From Oscillospiraceae bacterium (GTDB lineage: Bacteria > Bacillota > Clostridia > Oscillospirales > WRJC01), in assembly GCA_009783265.1 (NCBI GenBank), contig WRHM01000002.1:158564-222563 (forward strand): 64,000 nt of DNA, given 5' to 3'. Shown piece by piece: positions 43,174 to 52,034 of this stretch. The translations under genes were made by a program, and so were the position numbers. Under the pieces are notes generated by a model, which made no database searches, was not told the origin of the DNA, and worked only from the letters and a program-made list of their open reading frames with translations. Every line of letters begins with the position of its first letter. Within the stretch, counting starts at the first letter, position 1.

Positions 43174-44739
43174 ATGTCAGAAGATTTGAATAATAACAAT
43201 AATAATATTGACGAGAACAATGGCAATTTTATTGAAGAAAATCAAAACGAAAATCAACAAGAAAATATAAATGCAGAAATAAGCACAGTTGAAGAACCGC
43301 CTTTAATCATGTATAAAAAAGAAGATATGCCGGAAAACAATTTATATTCTAATATAAATCCGATTTCTCCGGAGGACAGTTACACAAAATTAACTTCACA
43401 TGAAATAATAAATGAATATAAACCGGAAAATAAAGTTTACAAATGGAACATAAACGACGAAAAATATCATAAAAAGAATATTAAAGCGAAAAAGAAACCT
43501 AAAAATATCGGTATAAAAATATTTGCGGCTCTTATGTCTATTATGTTTTTACTCAGCGCGAGTACGACGGCTTATCTTTTAATAGATAATATTTACGGGC
43601 AACCTGATAATAATAAAGAAAATTCTCCCGTTTCTTCTGATTTATCAGATTCAGAATTTTCTAATCCCGTAATATCAAATCAGGATGCAGTCGATGAATC
43701 TAAAAATAATAATATAGATATAGAAGATACAGTTATAACAATACCCGACGGGTCAAATTTAAATTCCAAGAATTTAACTACGGAAGAAGCTATCGCGAAA
43801 GTAAATCCTTCTGTAGTATGCATTGAAACTGAAACAGAAATAATTTACGGCAGGTTTTTCGGGAGAAATTCTGAGCCTTATATCGCTCATGGCGTGGGCA
43901 CAGGATTTATTGTGAGCGAAGACGGCTATATTGCCACAAATTATCATGTGGTCGACGGCACGGATAAAATTACTGTTATGCTATATAACGGCGAACAATA
44001 TGAAGCGGAATTTATCGGCGGGGACGAATTTGCGGATCTTGCGATTATAAAAATAGACGTTACAAATCTTCCCGTCGCCGAACTCGGAGATTCAAACGCT
44101 GTTTCTCAGGGTCAGGACGTCGTAGCGATAGGAACCCCGGCGGGAATTGAATTTGCATGGACTGCTACAAAAGGCATAATTTCGTCGATAAGAGACGTAG
44201 ACGTAAACGGTGAAAAAATAATGAACGTAATTCAGACTGACGCTTCGATTAATCCCGGAAATTCCGGCGGTCCGCTTATAAATATGAGGGGTCAGGTCGT
44301 GGGGATTAACTCAATGAAACTTGCTTCGACTCAATATGAGGGAATGGGGTTCGCGATACCTATAAATATAGCAATTCCCGTATTTAACGATATAATCGCA
44401 AATCCGGGTTATATAAACAGATACCCTATGGGAAGCTCGCCCGAAGATTTATCTGAGGTAACTTTCGGAGTGCAGGGAAATACTGTCACTGAAGAAGAGT
44501 CTGAATATTATAATATACCGCAGGGATTTAAAATCAAAGCTATATTTGAAGACGGCCCGTGTTATAATTCGGGATTGCAACTCAGCGATATAATAATTGC
44601 CCTTGACGGAATAATCGTAACATCAACCGAAGATTTATATGATCTTAAATTAAATTATAAACCCGGCGATAAAGTTACGCTGACAATTTACAGAAACGGC
44701 GACACTTATGATTTTGATATAATATTAGCGGCAAAATAA
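43174..44739 (+). CDS. htrA: HtrA/DegP-like membrane-anchored serine protease with PDZ domain
   Basis: 521 residues. A cytosolic Asn/Glu-rich head (1-110) and one helix (about 112-138, IFAALMSIMFLLSASTTAYLL) precede an acidic linker. The trypsin-like domain has His in ATNYHVVDG, Asp in EFADLAIIKID and Ser in INPGNSGGPL. The PDZ is at about 430-520 (GLQLSDIIIALDG). It degrades or refolds misfolded exported proteins. Position behind a two-component system suggests stress control. GGAGGAAG precedes the ATG. Confidence 0.95.
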   Translation: MSEDLNNNNNNIDENNGNFIEENQNENQQENINAEISTVEEPPLIMYKKEDMPENNLYSNINPISPEDSYTKLTSHEIINEYKPENKVYKWNINDEKYHKKNIKAKKKPKNIGIKIFAALMSIMFLLSASTTAYLLIDNIYGQPDNNKENSPVSSDLSDSEFSNPVISNQDAVDESKNNNIDIEDTVITIPDGSNLNSKNLTTEEAIAKVNPSVVCIETETEIIYGRFFGRNSEPYIAHGVGTGFIVSEDGYIATNYHVVDGTDKITVMLYNGEQYEAEFIGGDEFADLAIIKIDVTNLPVAELGDSNAVSQGQDVVAIGTPAGIEFAWTATKGIISSIRDVDVNGEKIMNVIQTDASINPGNSGGPLINMRGQVVGINSMKLASTQYEGMGFAIPINIAIPVFNDIIANPGYINRYPMGSSPEDLSEVTFGVQGNTVTEEESEYYNIPQGFKIKAIFEDGPCYNSGLQLSDIIIALDGIIVTSTEDLYDLKLNYKPGDKVTLTIYRNGDTYDFDIILAAK

Positions 44740-44767
44740 AATAAAATAAAATAAAATAAAATAAAAT
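44733..44767. repeat. (AAAAT)n tandem repeat
   Basis: Seven copies of a five-base unit spanning the htrA stop codon (44737-44739) and the start of its terminator. Copy-number change would leave the protein unaltered. Confidence 0.9.
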
Positions 44768-44771
44768 ATAT

Positions 44772-44800
44772 AAAGGCGGGAAAAAAATCCCGCCTTAAAT
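44772..44800 (+). terminator. htrA terminator
   Basis: AAGGCGGGA / TCCCGCCTT with a six-base loop, followed by AAATTTTT. Confidence 0.8.
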
Positions 44801-44814
44801 TTTTCATAAAATAT

Positions 44815-44843
44815 TTGACAATAAATAAAAAACATGATATTAT
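44815..44843 (+). promoter_or_regulatory. promoter of the ABC-F gene
   Basis: TTGACA, 17-base spacer ending TGA (extended -10), then TATTAT. Confidence 0.8.
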
Positions 44844-44873
44844 TATATTATAATATAAATCCCGGAGGCCAAA

Positions 44874-44888
44874 ATGCGAAATTTATAA
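44874..44888 (+). CDS. four-codon leader peptide (MRNL) of the ABC-F gene
   Basis: ATG CGA AAT TTA TAA with a strong CGGAGGCC site seven bases upstream, about 25 bases after the predicted transcription start. No host protein continues from it. ABC-F resistance genes are often controlled by antibiotic-stalled translation of a tiny upstream frame. The downstream leader could fold as described in the next entry. Function is inferred. Confidence 0.55.
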   Translation: MRNL

Positions 44889-44914
44889 TTTTTTATTTTA
44901 ATAGCTCTACACTT

Positions 44915-44945
44915 TCCTCTTAATAAATTTATCAGAGGCAAGTAG
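44915..44945 (+). promoter_or_regulatory. leader hairpin between MRNL and the ABC-F gene
   Basis: ACTTTCCTCT can pair with AGAGGCAAGT (one mismatch) around an AT-rich loop. The following segment GGCTGAAAAAAGAG could compete for pairing. It may be a ribosome-controlled attenuator, and no strong U-run directly follows, so termination is uncertain. Confidence 0.4.
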
Positions 44946-45009
44946 CGGCGTTGGCTGAAAAAAGAGTTAAAAAGAATTATATTTTTTGTTTTATTTTGGA
45001 GGGATTTTT

Positions 45010-46455
45010 TTGTTGTTATCAAAAATGCAGAATATAGAAATTTCTGTCGGTATAGATTTGCTTTTTAAACTTGAAAAATTAGAAATATTTGAATATGATA
45101 TAATCGGCGTAACCGGGAAAAACGGAATTGGCAAAACTACGCTATTAAATATATTATCAGGTTTTCTTGAACCTGACTTAGGATATGTTAAAAATTTGTG
45201 CGAAATTTCGTATTTCAGGCAATTTAATTTATATGAAGAAAATAAAAATTTAAGCGGAGGTGAAACGGCAAAATTTTTTCTTTCTGAAGCGTTGAATAAA
45301 ACCGCGCCGTTGTTATTATTAGACGAACCTACTTCAAATCTTGATCTTTCTTCTATAAAACTGCTGGAAAAACAAATTTTAAATTATAAAGGCGCGGTTG
45401 TTTTAATATCGCATGACAGAAAATTATTGGAAAACACATGCACAAGAATAGTAAATATCGAAAATAAAAAAGCTGCGGTTTATGATTGCAGTTATAAAGA
45501 ATTTCTTGAAATTAAAGAAAAAGAAGCCGAAAGAGCTGAATTTTTATATGAATCGTATAACAAAGAACGTAAAAGATTAATAGAATCAATACGCGAATCG
45601 CAGTCAAAAGTTAAATCGGCGAAAAAAACGCCGACGAGAATGGGGAATTCAGAAGCTCGATTGCATAAACGCGAAACCGGAGAAAGAATGTCAAAAGTCG
45701 AGGGAAGCGTTCAGGCTTTAAAAACGCGGCTGGAAAAATTAGAAGCACATGACAAGCCAAGAAAACAACGTAAAATCGGCATAGAATTAAAAAACATGCC
45801 TGATTCAAAACATTATAAAGGCAGATATATCATAGAATGCGAAAATTTAAGCGTCGGTTTCGGAGATAAAATTTTATTTGAAAACGCTGATTTCAGAATA
45901 ATCACAGGAAGTAAAACTGTAATTATCGGCGATAACGGCAGCGGTAAAACCACGCTTATAAAAAAGATTTTAAATGCAAACAACGATTTTGAAAATATAA
46001 AATTAAACGCTAAAAAAGTCGCGTATTATACTCAGGGGCTTGATATTTTAGACAGTTCAAAAACTATTTTGGAAAACGTGATGCTTGAAAACGCTTTTAC
46101 TGAGCTTGAAGCGCGGAATATTTTAGGAAGGCTTGATATACGAGAAGATAACGTATATAAAAAAGTTAAAAATATCAGCGGGGGCGAAAAAGTCAAAGTA
46201 TGCTTCGCGAAAATATTTACGCAGGGCGCGGATTTGATTATATTGGACGAACCTACGAATTATCTCGATATAACTACTATGAGGGTTCTCGAAGATATTA
46301 TAAACGAATACGACGGAACTGTTTTAACTGTTTCGCACGACAGGAGTTTTGCCGAAAATATAAGCGACTGTGTTCTTGAAATAAACGCGAAAAATAAAAA
46401 AATAAAATATTATGATGCAGGTTATAGCGAAATTATAAATATTTATAATATTTGA
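45010..46455 (+). CDS. ABC-F family ribosomal protection protein (Vga/Lsa/CplR-like)
   Basis: 481 residues from TTG 45010, six bases after GGAGGG. There is no membrane domain. The two ATPase cassettes have Walker A GKNGIGKTTLL and GDNGSGKTTLI, signatures NLSGGET and NISGGEK, and Walker B LLLLDEPTSNLD and LIILDEPTNYLD. The inter-domain linker contains KKTPTRMGNSEARLHKRETG, typical of resistance-type ABC-F proteins that displace lincosamides, pleuromutilins or streptogramin A from the ribosome. Housekeeping ABC-Fs are usually longer. Drug spectrum not predictable. Confidence 0.88.
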   Translation: MLLSKMQNIEISVGIDLLFKLEKLEIFEYDIIGVTGKNGIGKTTLLNILSGFLEPDLGYVKNLCEISYFRQFNLYEENKNLSGGETAKFFLSEALNKTAPLLLLDEPTSNLDLSSIKLLEKQILNYKGAVVLISHDRKLLENTCTRIVNIENKKAAVYDCSYKEFLEIKEKEAERAEFLYESYNKERKRLIESIRESQSKVKSAKKTPTRMGNSEARLHKRETGERMSKVEGSVQALKTRLEKLEAHDKPRKQRKIGIELKNMPDSKHYKGRYIIECENLSVGFGDKILFENADFRIITGSKTVIIGDNGSGKTTLIKKILNANNDFENIKLNAKKVAYYTQGLDILDSSKTILENVMLENAFTELEARNILGRLDIREDNVYKKVKNISGGEKVKVCFAKIFTQGADLIILDEPTNYLDITTMRVLEDIINEYDGTVLTVSHDRSFAENISDCVLEINAKNKKIKYYDAGYSEIINIYNI

Positions 46456-46460
46456 ACCGT

Positions 46461-46498
46461 AAAATAAAAGTGAGCGTTTTTACGCTCACTTTTATTTT
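46461..46498. terminator. bidirectional terminator
   Basis: A 17-bp perfect stem, AAAATAAAAGTGAGCGT with its complement, and a four-base loop lie between the converging genes at 46455 and 46520. Confidence 0.9.
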
Positions 46499-46519
46499 AT
46501 GTAAATTATATATTAAATT

Positions 46520-47533
46520 TTAATCATTCCAACCGCAGATTTTTCCGTTTTCGTCCCATAAAACATGCCAGTCTGAAGCTGTTGGCCATATAAGCACCTG
46601 TCCTTTTATTAAACGGCAGTTTTTATCGGCTTTATGTATAATTTCCATTTCTTCGTTTGTGAGAGGATCGTTTAGCATACAAGTTAAATTACTTGAATAT
46701 TCGTTTTCGTATATAGAAAACGGTATAGGTATCTGCCCGCGCTGTACAGCCCATTTTAAGCATATTATAGCGGGATGTACGTTATGTTTTTTAGCTATTT
46801 CGATTATTTCGGGCATTTGCATCGCGGCAATATCGCCGGGTTCCGTGTCCCTTTCAGGACGGGTAGGAGAGCCTACGGGACAGAACCCTATAGGCATTAT
46901 ATTTTTTTCAACGCAATAATTAAATAATTCCGGCTGCTGGAAAGCAGGGTGTATTTCAAATTCATGCGCGACAGGTTTTATTCTGCATAAAGGCAGAACA
47001 GCCTCAAATTTCGGTATAGTCATATTTGAAACCCCAATGCTTTTAACAAGACCCATATCGACTAATTTTTCCATTTGACGCCAGCAAGCCATAAATTCAT
47101 CCGTTATAAACGGACGCGCGTCAGGTATTCTCGCATCGCCGGATACTCCCACTGCGTGATGATTTGGAAAAGGCCAATGAACAAAAAACAAATCCAGATA
47201 ATCAAGCTGCAAATCTTTAAGCGTTTTTGCGCATGATAATAATACATCGCCTTTGCCGTGCATATTATTCCATACTTTTGATATAATAAATAATTCTTCT
47301 CTCTTAACTTCACCGTTTTCAATCGCTTCGTTAAGAACTTTGCCTATCATATCTTCGTTGCCGTAAACTGCCGCGCAGTCAAAAAGCCTGTAGCCCGTTT
47401 TTAATCCGCCTTTTACGGCGTCTGCCACTTGTTCTGGCGTAAACCTGTCTGAGCCGAACGTTCCCATTCCTATACAGGGAATCTTTATTTTTATGCCGTT
47501 GCTTTCTAAAATTTTTACCGGTATATCCTGCAT
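46520..47533 (-). CDS. aldo/keto reductase
   Basis: 337 residues. The tetrad is visible: Asp in YRLFDCAAVYGNEDMIG (with Tyr), Lys in FIISKVWNN and His in LFFVHWPFP. The C-terminal IPIPFSIYENEYSSNL and GQVLIWPTASDWHVLWDENG fit NADPH-dependent reductases of the plant/yeast-like AKR branch. It is monocistronic, with a shared terminator at 46461-46498. The substrate (a sugar, polyol or small carbonyl) is unknown. Confidence 0.92.
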   Translation of the reverse strand: MQDIPVKILESNGIKIKIPCIGMGTFGSDRFTPEQVADAVKGGLKTGYRLFDCAAVYGNEDMIGKVLNEAIENGEVKREELFIISKVWNNMHGKGDVLLSCAKTLKDLQLDYLDLFFVHWPFPNHHAVGVSGDARIPDARPFITDEFMACWRQMEKLVDMGLVKSIGVSNMTIPKFEAVLPLCRIKPVAHEFEIHPAFQQPELFNYCVEKNIMPIGFCPVGSPTRPERDTEPGDIAAMQMPEIIEIAKKHNVHPAIICLKWAVQRGQIPIPFSIYENEYSSNLTCMLNDPLTNEEMEIIHKADKNCRLIKGQVLIWPTASDWHVLWDENGKICGWND

Positions 47534-47609
47534 GATTTTTATACCTCCATAAGTTATATTATTTTTCGGTTATTTTTATTTTTTATTATATCATCGAAAA
47601 TTATAAAAG

Positions 47610-49028
47610 TCAACTTAAAATCGCTTTTATCGCGATTGCGCATTCTACGCGCTTTTTTTCTATGTCGCAGGCAATTTTATAAGGCGAATATATATTATTA
47701 TTAAATTTTTCGTTATTTGCCGAACATCCTCCGCCGCAGAAATATTTCACCCAGCATTTTTCGCATTTTTGATTTGATATTATATTATTGCCGTAAAATA
47801 TTTTCATTAAATTTTCATTTAGTTTTATATCTGATATATTAAAATTATCATTTACGTTACCCAGTTTAAATTTTTCATTCCCGACGAACTGATGGCAAGG
47901 ATAAATATCTCCGTTTGGCGTAACTGCCAGATATTCGCTTCCCGAACCGCAGCCTTTTGCGCGCTTATAAAAACACGGCCCGTTTTCCAAATCTATATTA
48001 AAATGAAAAAAATTAAAAATATCCGTTTTATTTTTATCGCGTCTGATTATTTCCCTCGCGAGATTTTCATATTCTTTGAAAATCACCGGCAAATCTTCTT
48101 CATGGATCGCATAATCGTTATATTCTTCAGAAACAACCGGTTCGACAGATATATTTTTAAATCCAAGTTCGCGCATGTGTATAATATCTTTTACAAAATC
48201 AAGATTTTTTCCCGTAAACGTTCCGCGTATATAATAATCTTTGTATTTTCCCGTTTTATTTATTCTCTCCGAAACTAATTTTTGATATAGCGGCACTATT
48301 TCAGAATAACTCCCCTCTCCCCCGTTATATTTTCTCATACTATCGTTTGTCTCTTTTAATCCGTCCAGCGAAAGAACAATGTTTGATATATTTTCGTTTA
48401 TAAAATCTATTTTTTCGTTATTTAATAAAGTCCCGTTTGTCGTGAGCGTAAATCTCACGTTTTTGTTATATTCTTTTTCAAGTTTGCGGGTATTCAAGAC
48501 TATATTTTTTACTACTTCAAAATTTAAAAGCGGTTCTCCTCCGAAAAAATCAACTTCAAGATTTTTTCTGCCTTTTGATTTTTGCATCAAAAAATTAATC
48601 GCGTTCATTCCGGTTTGTTCGTCCATTAATTTTTTTTCATTTTCAATTCCGAAATCGCCTTTTCCGGCAAAACAGTATTCGCAGTTCATGTTGCAATCGT
48701 GAGATATATTCAGGCATAATGCTTTTACCGGAATATTTTCGTTAAAATCTAATTTTATATTATTATTTGATTTTGAAAATAATAATTGATTATTATATAA
48801 TTCACAAAGCCCGGAATATGCTTCTTTAACGTCTGAGCTTTCGTATTTTGCGAGAAAATATCTTATGTCAACCGGGCATTCTTCCGGTAAATTACTGAAA
48901 TTGTTTTTTTCAAGCATTATTTCAAGATAATCAATCATTTGCATTGCAATATCAGATAAAACATGAATCGCGCCGCTTTCAACGTCGAGAGCGAGATTAT
49001 ATCCGAAAAGATTATATTTATGTATCAT
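47610..49028 (-). CDS. scfB: SCIFF peptide radical SAM maturase (SPASM)
   Basis: 472 residues. The N-terminal peptide-recognition region opens MIHKYNLFGYNLALDVESGAIH. The radical SAM cluster motif is C112-x3-C116-x2-C119. The C-terminal SPASM cysteines appear in ENGPCFYKRAKGCGSG, IYPCHQFVGNEKFKLGN and CEKCWVKYFCGGGC. It forms thioether cross-links in the six-cysteine SCIFF peptide encoded just upstream, a ranthipeptide system nearly universal in Clostridia. A hairpin at 49052-49090 separates the two genes. Confidence 0.95.
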   Translation of the reverse strand: MIHKYNLFGYNLALDVESGAIHVLSDIAMQMIDYLEIMLEKNNFSNLPEECPVDIRYFLAKYESSDVKEAYSGLCELYNNQLLFSKSNNNIKLDFNENIPVKALCLNISHDCNMNCEYCFAGKGDFGIENEKKLMDEQTGMNAINFLMQKSKGRKNLEVDFFGGEPLLNFEVVKNIVLNTRKLEKEYNKNVRFTLTTNGTLLNNEKIDFINENISNIVLSLDGLKETNDSMRKYNGGEGSYSEIVPLYQKLVSERINKTGKYKDYYIRGTFTGKNLDFVKDIIHMRELGFKNISVEPVVSEEYNDYAIHEEDLPVIFKEYENLAREIIRRDKNKTDIFNFFHFNIDLENGPCFYKRAKGCGSGSEYLAVTPNGDIYPCHQFVGNEKFKLGNVNDNFNISDIKLNENLMKIFYGNNIISNQKCEKCWVKYFCGGGCSANNEKFNNNIYSPYKIACDIEKKRVECAIAIKAILS

Positions 49029-49051
49029 TTTATTTGATTTCCCCGATATTT

Positions 49052-49090
49052 TAAATAAAAAATCAACGGGCGGCAGATTGCCGCCCTTAT
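49052..49090 (-). terminator. attenuating hairpin between scfA and scfB
   Basis: On the minus strand GGGCGGC and GCCGCCC pair over five bases, then after GTTGA comes TTTTTTATTT. It probably limits read-through so that peptide exceeds maturase. Confidence 0.6.
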
Positions 49091-49125
49091 TTTTAGTTTT
49101 ATAATTTATAAATTCGCGTTAAAAT

Positions 49126-49314
49126 TTATTTATTTTCGCATGTCTGATTTGCTACCGTACACGAAGTTTTACACGCAGACTGGCATGAAGCCTGACATTC
49201 GCCGCAGCCTGTTTGTTTATTTATTTTTCTCGCTTTTAATATATTATCCGCGTTGATCGTTCTGATATGTTTTGATTTTTGAATTTGATTTATTTTTCCA
49301 GTTTCCATTTCCAT
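49126..49314 (-). CDS. scfA: SCIFF six-cysteine ranthipeptide precursor
   Basis: 62 residues with cysteines at 37, 40, 44, 48, 52 and 59, the six-in-about-45 pattern that names the family (CGECQASCQSACKTSC). The leader contains the conserved KHIRTINADNILKA. It starts a little upstream of the family-typical MKHI-like start and is therefore slightly long. It is substrate of the maturase at 47610-49028. The mature role is unknown, with quorum signalling proposed for the family. Confidence 0.95.
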   Translation of the reverse strand: MEMETGKINQIQKSKHIRTINADNILKARKINKQTGCGECQASCQSACKTSCTVANQTCENK

Positions 49315-49408
49315 TATGTTTTAATTTACCTCCAAAAATATTTTTAATCCGGATTTTATTATATCATAAAATAATTTAAAAATCAACCGTTTATAAAATT
49401 ATTTTAAT

Positions 49409-49912
49409 TTATTTCTTTTTATTTACAGAACGCGGCCGTGTTGTTCTTTTATTTTTGCGCGAATTTACCGCGAATATCCCTCCCGCACAGGCAAAAACAA
49501 TCTGACATAAAATAATAATAAGTTTAAATATTATATTTGAATTTTCTATAATGTCATCAGCATTATTCCCGGCAAAAAGCATTATAATTAAAATCACAAT
49601 GCTTAGCGCAATCCCTGTTGTAATACCCGAAATAAAACCTTTTGAACCGTTTTTTTTCGAAGCGTAAAATCCTCCGGTTGCCGCTCCGGCAGAAGCTGCT
49701 ATAGCAGTAAATATATTAATAACGCTGTCAGGATCTCCAAAAACTACATTAATAATAAACGCAAATATTATCATCAGCGCAATCGACGAAAACAATCCGG
49801 TAATTGTTCCAAGCGTTACGCTTTTCGCAAGTTTTGTATATGATGGTCCCTGAAAATTCGCTTTTCCCTCGTTTTTTTTAATATTTCCCGATATTTCGTT
49901 ATATTGATTCAT
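49409..49912 (-). CDS. TIGR04086 family membrane protein
   Basis: 167 residues with four hydrophobic helices (about 33-57, 62-85, 95-118, 135-155) and a basic tail ending RKNKRTTRPRSVNKKK. Position between yajC and the SCIFF peptide gene is the conserved clostridial arrangement of this family of unknown function. It may assist export or insertion with YajC. Start ATG 49912 has GGGGGACATG upstream. Confidence 0.75.
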   Translation of the reverse strand: MNQYNEISGNIKKNEGKANFQGPSYTKLAKSVTLGTITGLFSSIALMIIFAFIINVVFGDPDSVINIFTAIAASAGAATGGFYASKKNGSKGFISGITTGIALSIVILIIMLFAGNNADDIIENSNIIFKLIIILCQIVFACAGGIFAVNSRKNKRTTRPRSVNKKK

Positions 49913-50031
49913 ATCATGTCCCCCGATTTAATCAAAATTAATTATATTTTCTACTTTATTTATATAATATTTTATTAAATCAGACTTTAAAATATGATAT
50001 GATTTATATGAATTATCATTAAAATCAATTT

Positions 50032-50403
50032 TTAATCTTCTTCATCTTCGTCGTCGTCCTCTTCTTCGCGGTGTTCGACTGCACGAATAGACCATTTGGC
50101 TATTTTTAGTTTTGTCCTGTCGTTTCCTGTTTCGATTATAATAAAATTATCTTTTATCTGAACTATTTTTCCTAAAATTCCGCCGTTTGTTGATACTTCA
50201 TCGCCGACCTGTAAACTGCTCCGCATTTCATTAACAGCTTTTTCCTGCTTTTTCTGAGGCCTGTACAGCATAAAATACATTAATAAACCAAAAAGGGCAA
50301 TCATGATTATCGGATTCAGAAAACTCAAGCCGCCCGCTTCGGCAGCTTCCGTAGCGCCTTCAACGTCTCCCGCGGCTAAAAACGGGAATATAATATTAAA
50401 CAT
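50032..50403 (-). CDS. yajC: preprotein translocase accessory subunit YajC
   Basis: 123 residues. One helix (about 30-46, IIMIALFGLLMYFMLYRP) is followed by QKKQEKAVNEMRSSLQVGDEV, TNGGILGKIVQIKDNFIIIET and an acidic EEEDDDEDEED tail. It is a bona fide YajC, partner of SecDF in the Sec translocon. It starts the yajC, TIGR04086, scfA, scfB string, and GGAGG precedes the ATG. Confidence 0.95.
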   Translation of the reverse strand: MFNIIFPFLAAGDVEGATEAAEAGGLSFLNPIIMIALFGLLMYFMLYRPQKKQEKAVNEMRSSLQVGDEVSTNGGILGKIVQIKDNFIIIETGNDRTKLKIAKWSIRAVEHREEEDDDEDEED

Positions 50404-50467
50404 TAATTTTTTCCTCCAAAATTATAAATCATTTATTTTTTATTTTTGTCTTTTATCTTTTTATATA

Positions 50468-50496
50468 ATAATACATTAACAATCGTTTTTTGTAAA
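50468..50496 (-). promoter_or_regulatory. yajC promoter
   Basis: Minus strand TTTACA, 17 bases ending TG, TATTAT, about 65 bases before the start codon. Confidence 0.65.
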
Positions 50497-50545
50497 TACT
50501 TTGATGTAATTATTAACAATAATTTTATATTATATAATATTTCTA

Positions 50546-50574
50546 TTGACAAAATAAAAAAATATCAATATAAT
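50546..50574 (+). promoter_or_regulatory. aspartokinase promoter
   Basis: Perfect TTGACA, 17 bases, TATAAT. The transcription start falls about 40 bases before GTG 50623, ruling out the upstream in-frame ATG. Confidence 0.88.
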
Positions 50575-50622
50575 TTAATATATTATATATTAAATTACAC
50601 AAAACACAAAGGAGTTTTTTTC

Positions 50623-51933
50623 GTGGATACAAAAGTGGTAAAATTCGGCGGGACTTCGCTGGCTGACGCTTTTCAGTTTAAAAAAGTAGCCGATATAATA
50701 AAAAGCGACCCTCAACGAAGATTTGTCGTGCCGTCCGCGCCCGGCAACAGATTTTCAAATGATATAAAAATTACAGATATGCTTTATAAAACATACGAAC
50801 TCGCTTCAAAAGGCGAAGATATAACAGATATATTCGAACAGATAAAAAACCGTTATAACGATATAATCAAAGAACTCGCGTTAAATATTTCTCTCGATAT
50901 AGAATTTGTCAAAATAAAAAACGGAATTATTAATAAAGCCGGAAGGGATTACGCGGCAAGCCGGGGGGAATATCTGAGCGGATTAATTCTCGCGGATTAT
51001 TTAAAATTCCCGTTTATTGATTCCGCTGAAATCGTTTTTTTTAACAACAACGGAACTTTTGACGCCGAATTTACAAATAAAATTATGAGCGAAAAATTAA
51101 AAAATTACGAAAAAGCCGTTATTCCGGGGTTTTACGGGGTTATGCCGAACGGCACAATAAAAACATTCCCGCGCAATGGTTCAGATATAACAGGGGCAGT
51201 AGTTTCAAGAGCCGCAGGCGCAAGCGTATATGAAAACTGGACTGATATGTCGGGTTTGCTAATGGCTGACCCGAGAATAGTAAAAGACCCCAAGCCGATA
51301 GATATTATAACATACCGTGAAATGCGTGAATTGTCGTATATGGGCGCGCAGGTTTTACATCAGGATTCTATTTTCCCCGTAAGAATAGCGAAAATCCCGA
51401 TAAATATAAAAAACACAAATAATCCGTCAGCTAACGGGACTTTTATAGTCCATCATACTGAAGTTATAAGCGAAAATGTAATAACCGGAATAGCCGGAAG
51501 AAAAAGTTTTGTAGTTATCACACTCGAAAAAGACATGATGAACGCTGAAATCGGATTTGTCAAGAGAGTGCTTGAAGTTTTTGAAAAATATAATATAAAC
51601 TTCGAGCATCTGCCTACAGGAATCGATACTTTAAGCATAATAATAAACGAACAGGACGGCGAAACATATAAAGATATATTATTTAAAGAACTTCAGGCAA
51701 AAGCAAATCCCGATTCGATAGAATATCAAAAATCTCTGTCGCTTATCGCAGTTGTCGGACGCGGCATGATACGCACAAAAGGCACGGCCGCAAGAGTATT
51801 CAGGGCAATCGCGGACGCTGACGTAAACGTGCGAATGATAGATCAGGGGTCAAGCGAGCTTAATATAATAATCGGCGTGAACGATAATGATTTTGAAAAA
51901 GCGATGCAGGCTATATATAACGCGTTTGCGTGA
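50623..51933 (+). CDS. aspartate kinase with C-terminal ACT domains
   Basis: 436 residues from GTG 50623, which lies behind AAAGGAG. An earlier in-frame ATG at 50446 precedes the promoter. The kinase opens VVKFGGTSLADAFQFKK. FPRNGSDITGAVVSRA and MSGLLMADPRIV are nucleotide- and aspartate-site segments. Two ACT domains follow from about residue 295 and mediate feedback by lysine and/or threonine. It catalyses the first step of the aspartate amino-acid family and diaminopimelate supply. Confidence 0.93.
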   Translation: MDTKVVKFGGTSLADAFQFKKVADIIKSDPQRRFVVPSAPGNRFSNDIKITDMLYKTYELASKGEDITDIFEQIKNRYNDIIKELALNISLDIEFVKIKNGIINKAGRDYAASRGEYLSGLILADYLKFPFIDSAEIVFFNNNGTFDAEFTNKIMSEKLKNYEKAVIPGFYGVMPNGTIKTFPRNGSDITGAVVSRAAGASVYENWTDMSGLLMADPRIVKDPKPIDIITYREMRELSYMGAQVLHQDSIFPVRIAKIPINIKNTNNPSANGTFIVHHTEVISENVITGIAGRKSFVVITLEKDMMNAEIGFVKRVLEVFEKYNINFEHLPTGIDTLSIIINEQDGETYKDILFKELQAKANPDSIEYQKSLSLIAVVGRGMIRTKGTAARVFRAIADADVNVRMIDQGSSELNIIIGVNDNDFEKAMQAIYNAFA

Positions 51934-52034
51934 GTCTTATTAACGGGGGATAAACACGCACGAATACAGGTGGTGCGAATTGGAGCGCGGAATATTTAAA
52001 GGATTCGCGCACGGCTATATGGAATGACGACTAT

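Noticed and set aside
50446-50622. N-terminal extension of aspartokinase
   Set aside because: It includes the promoter and AT-rich leader. GTG 50623 has a ribosome site and starts at the conserved kinase N-terminus.
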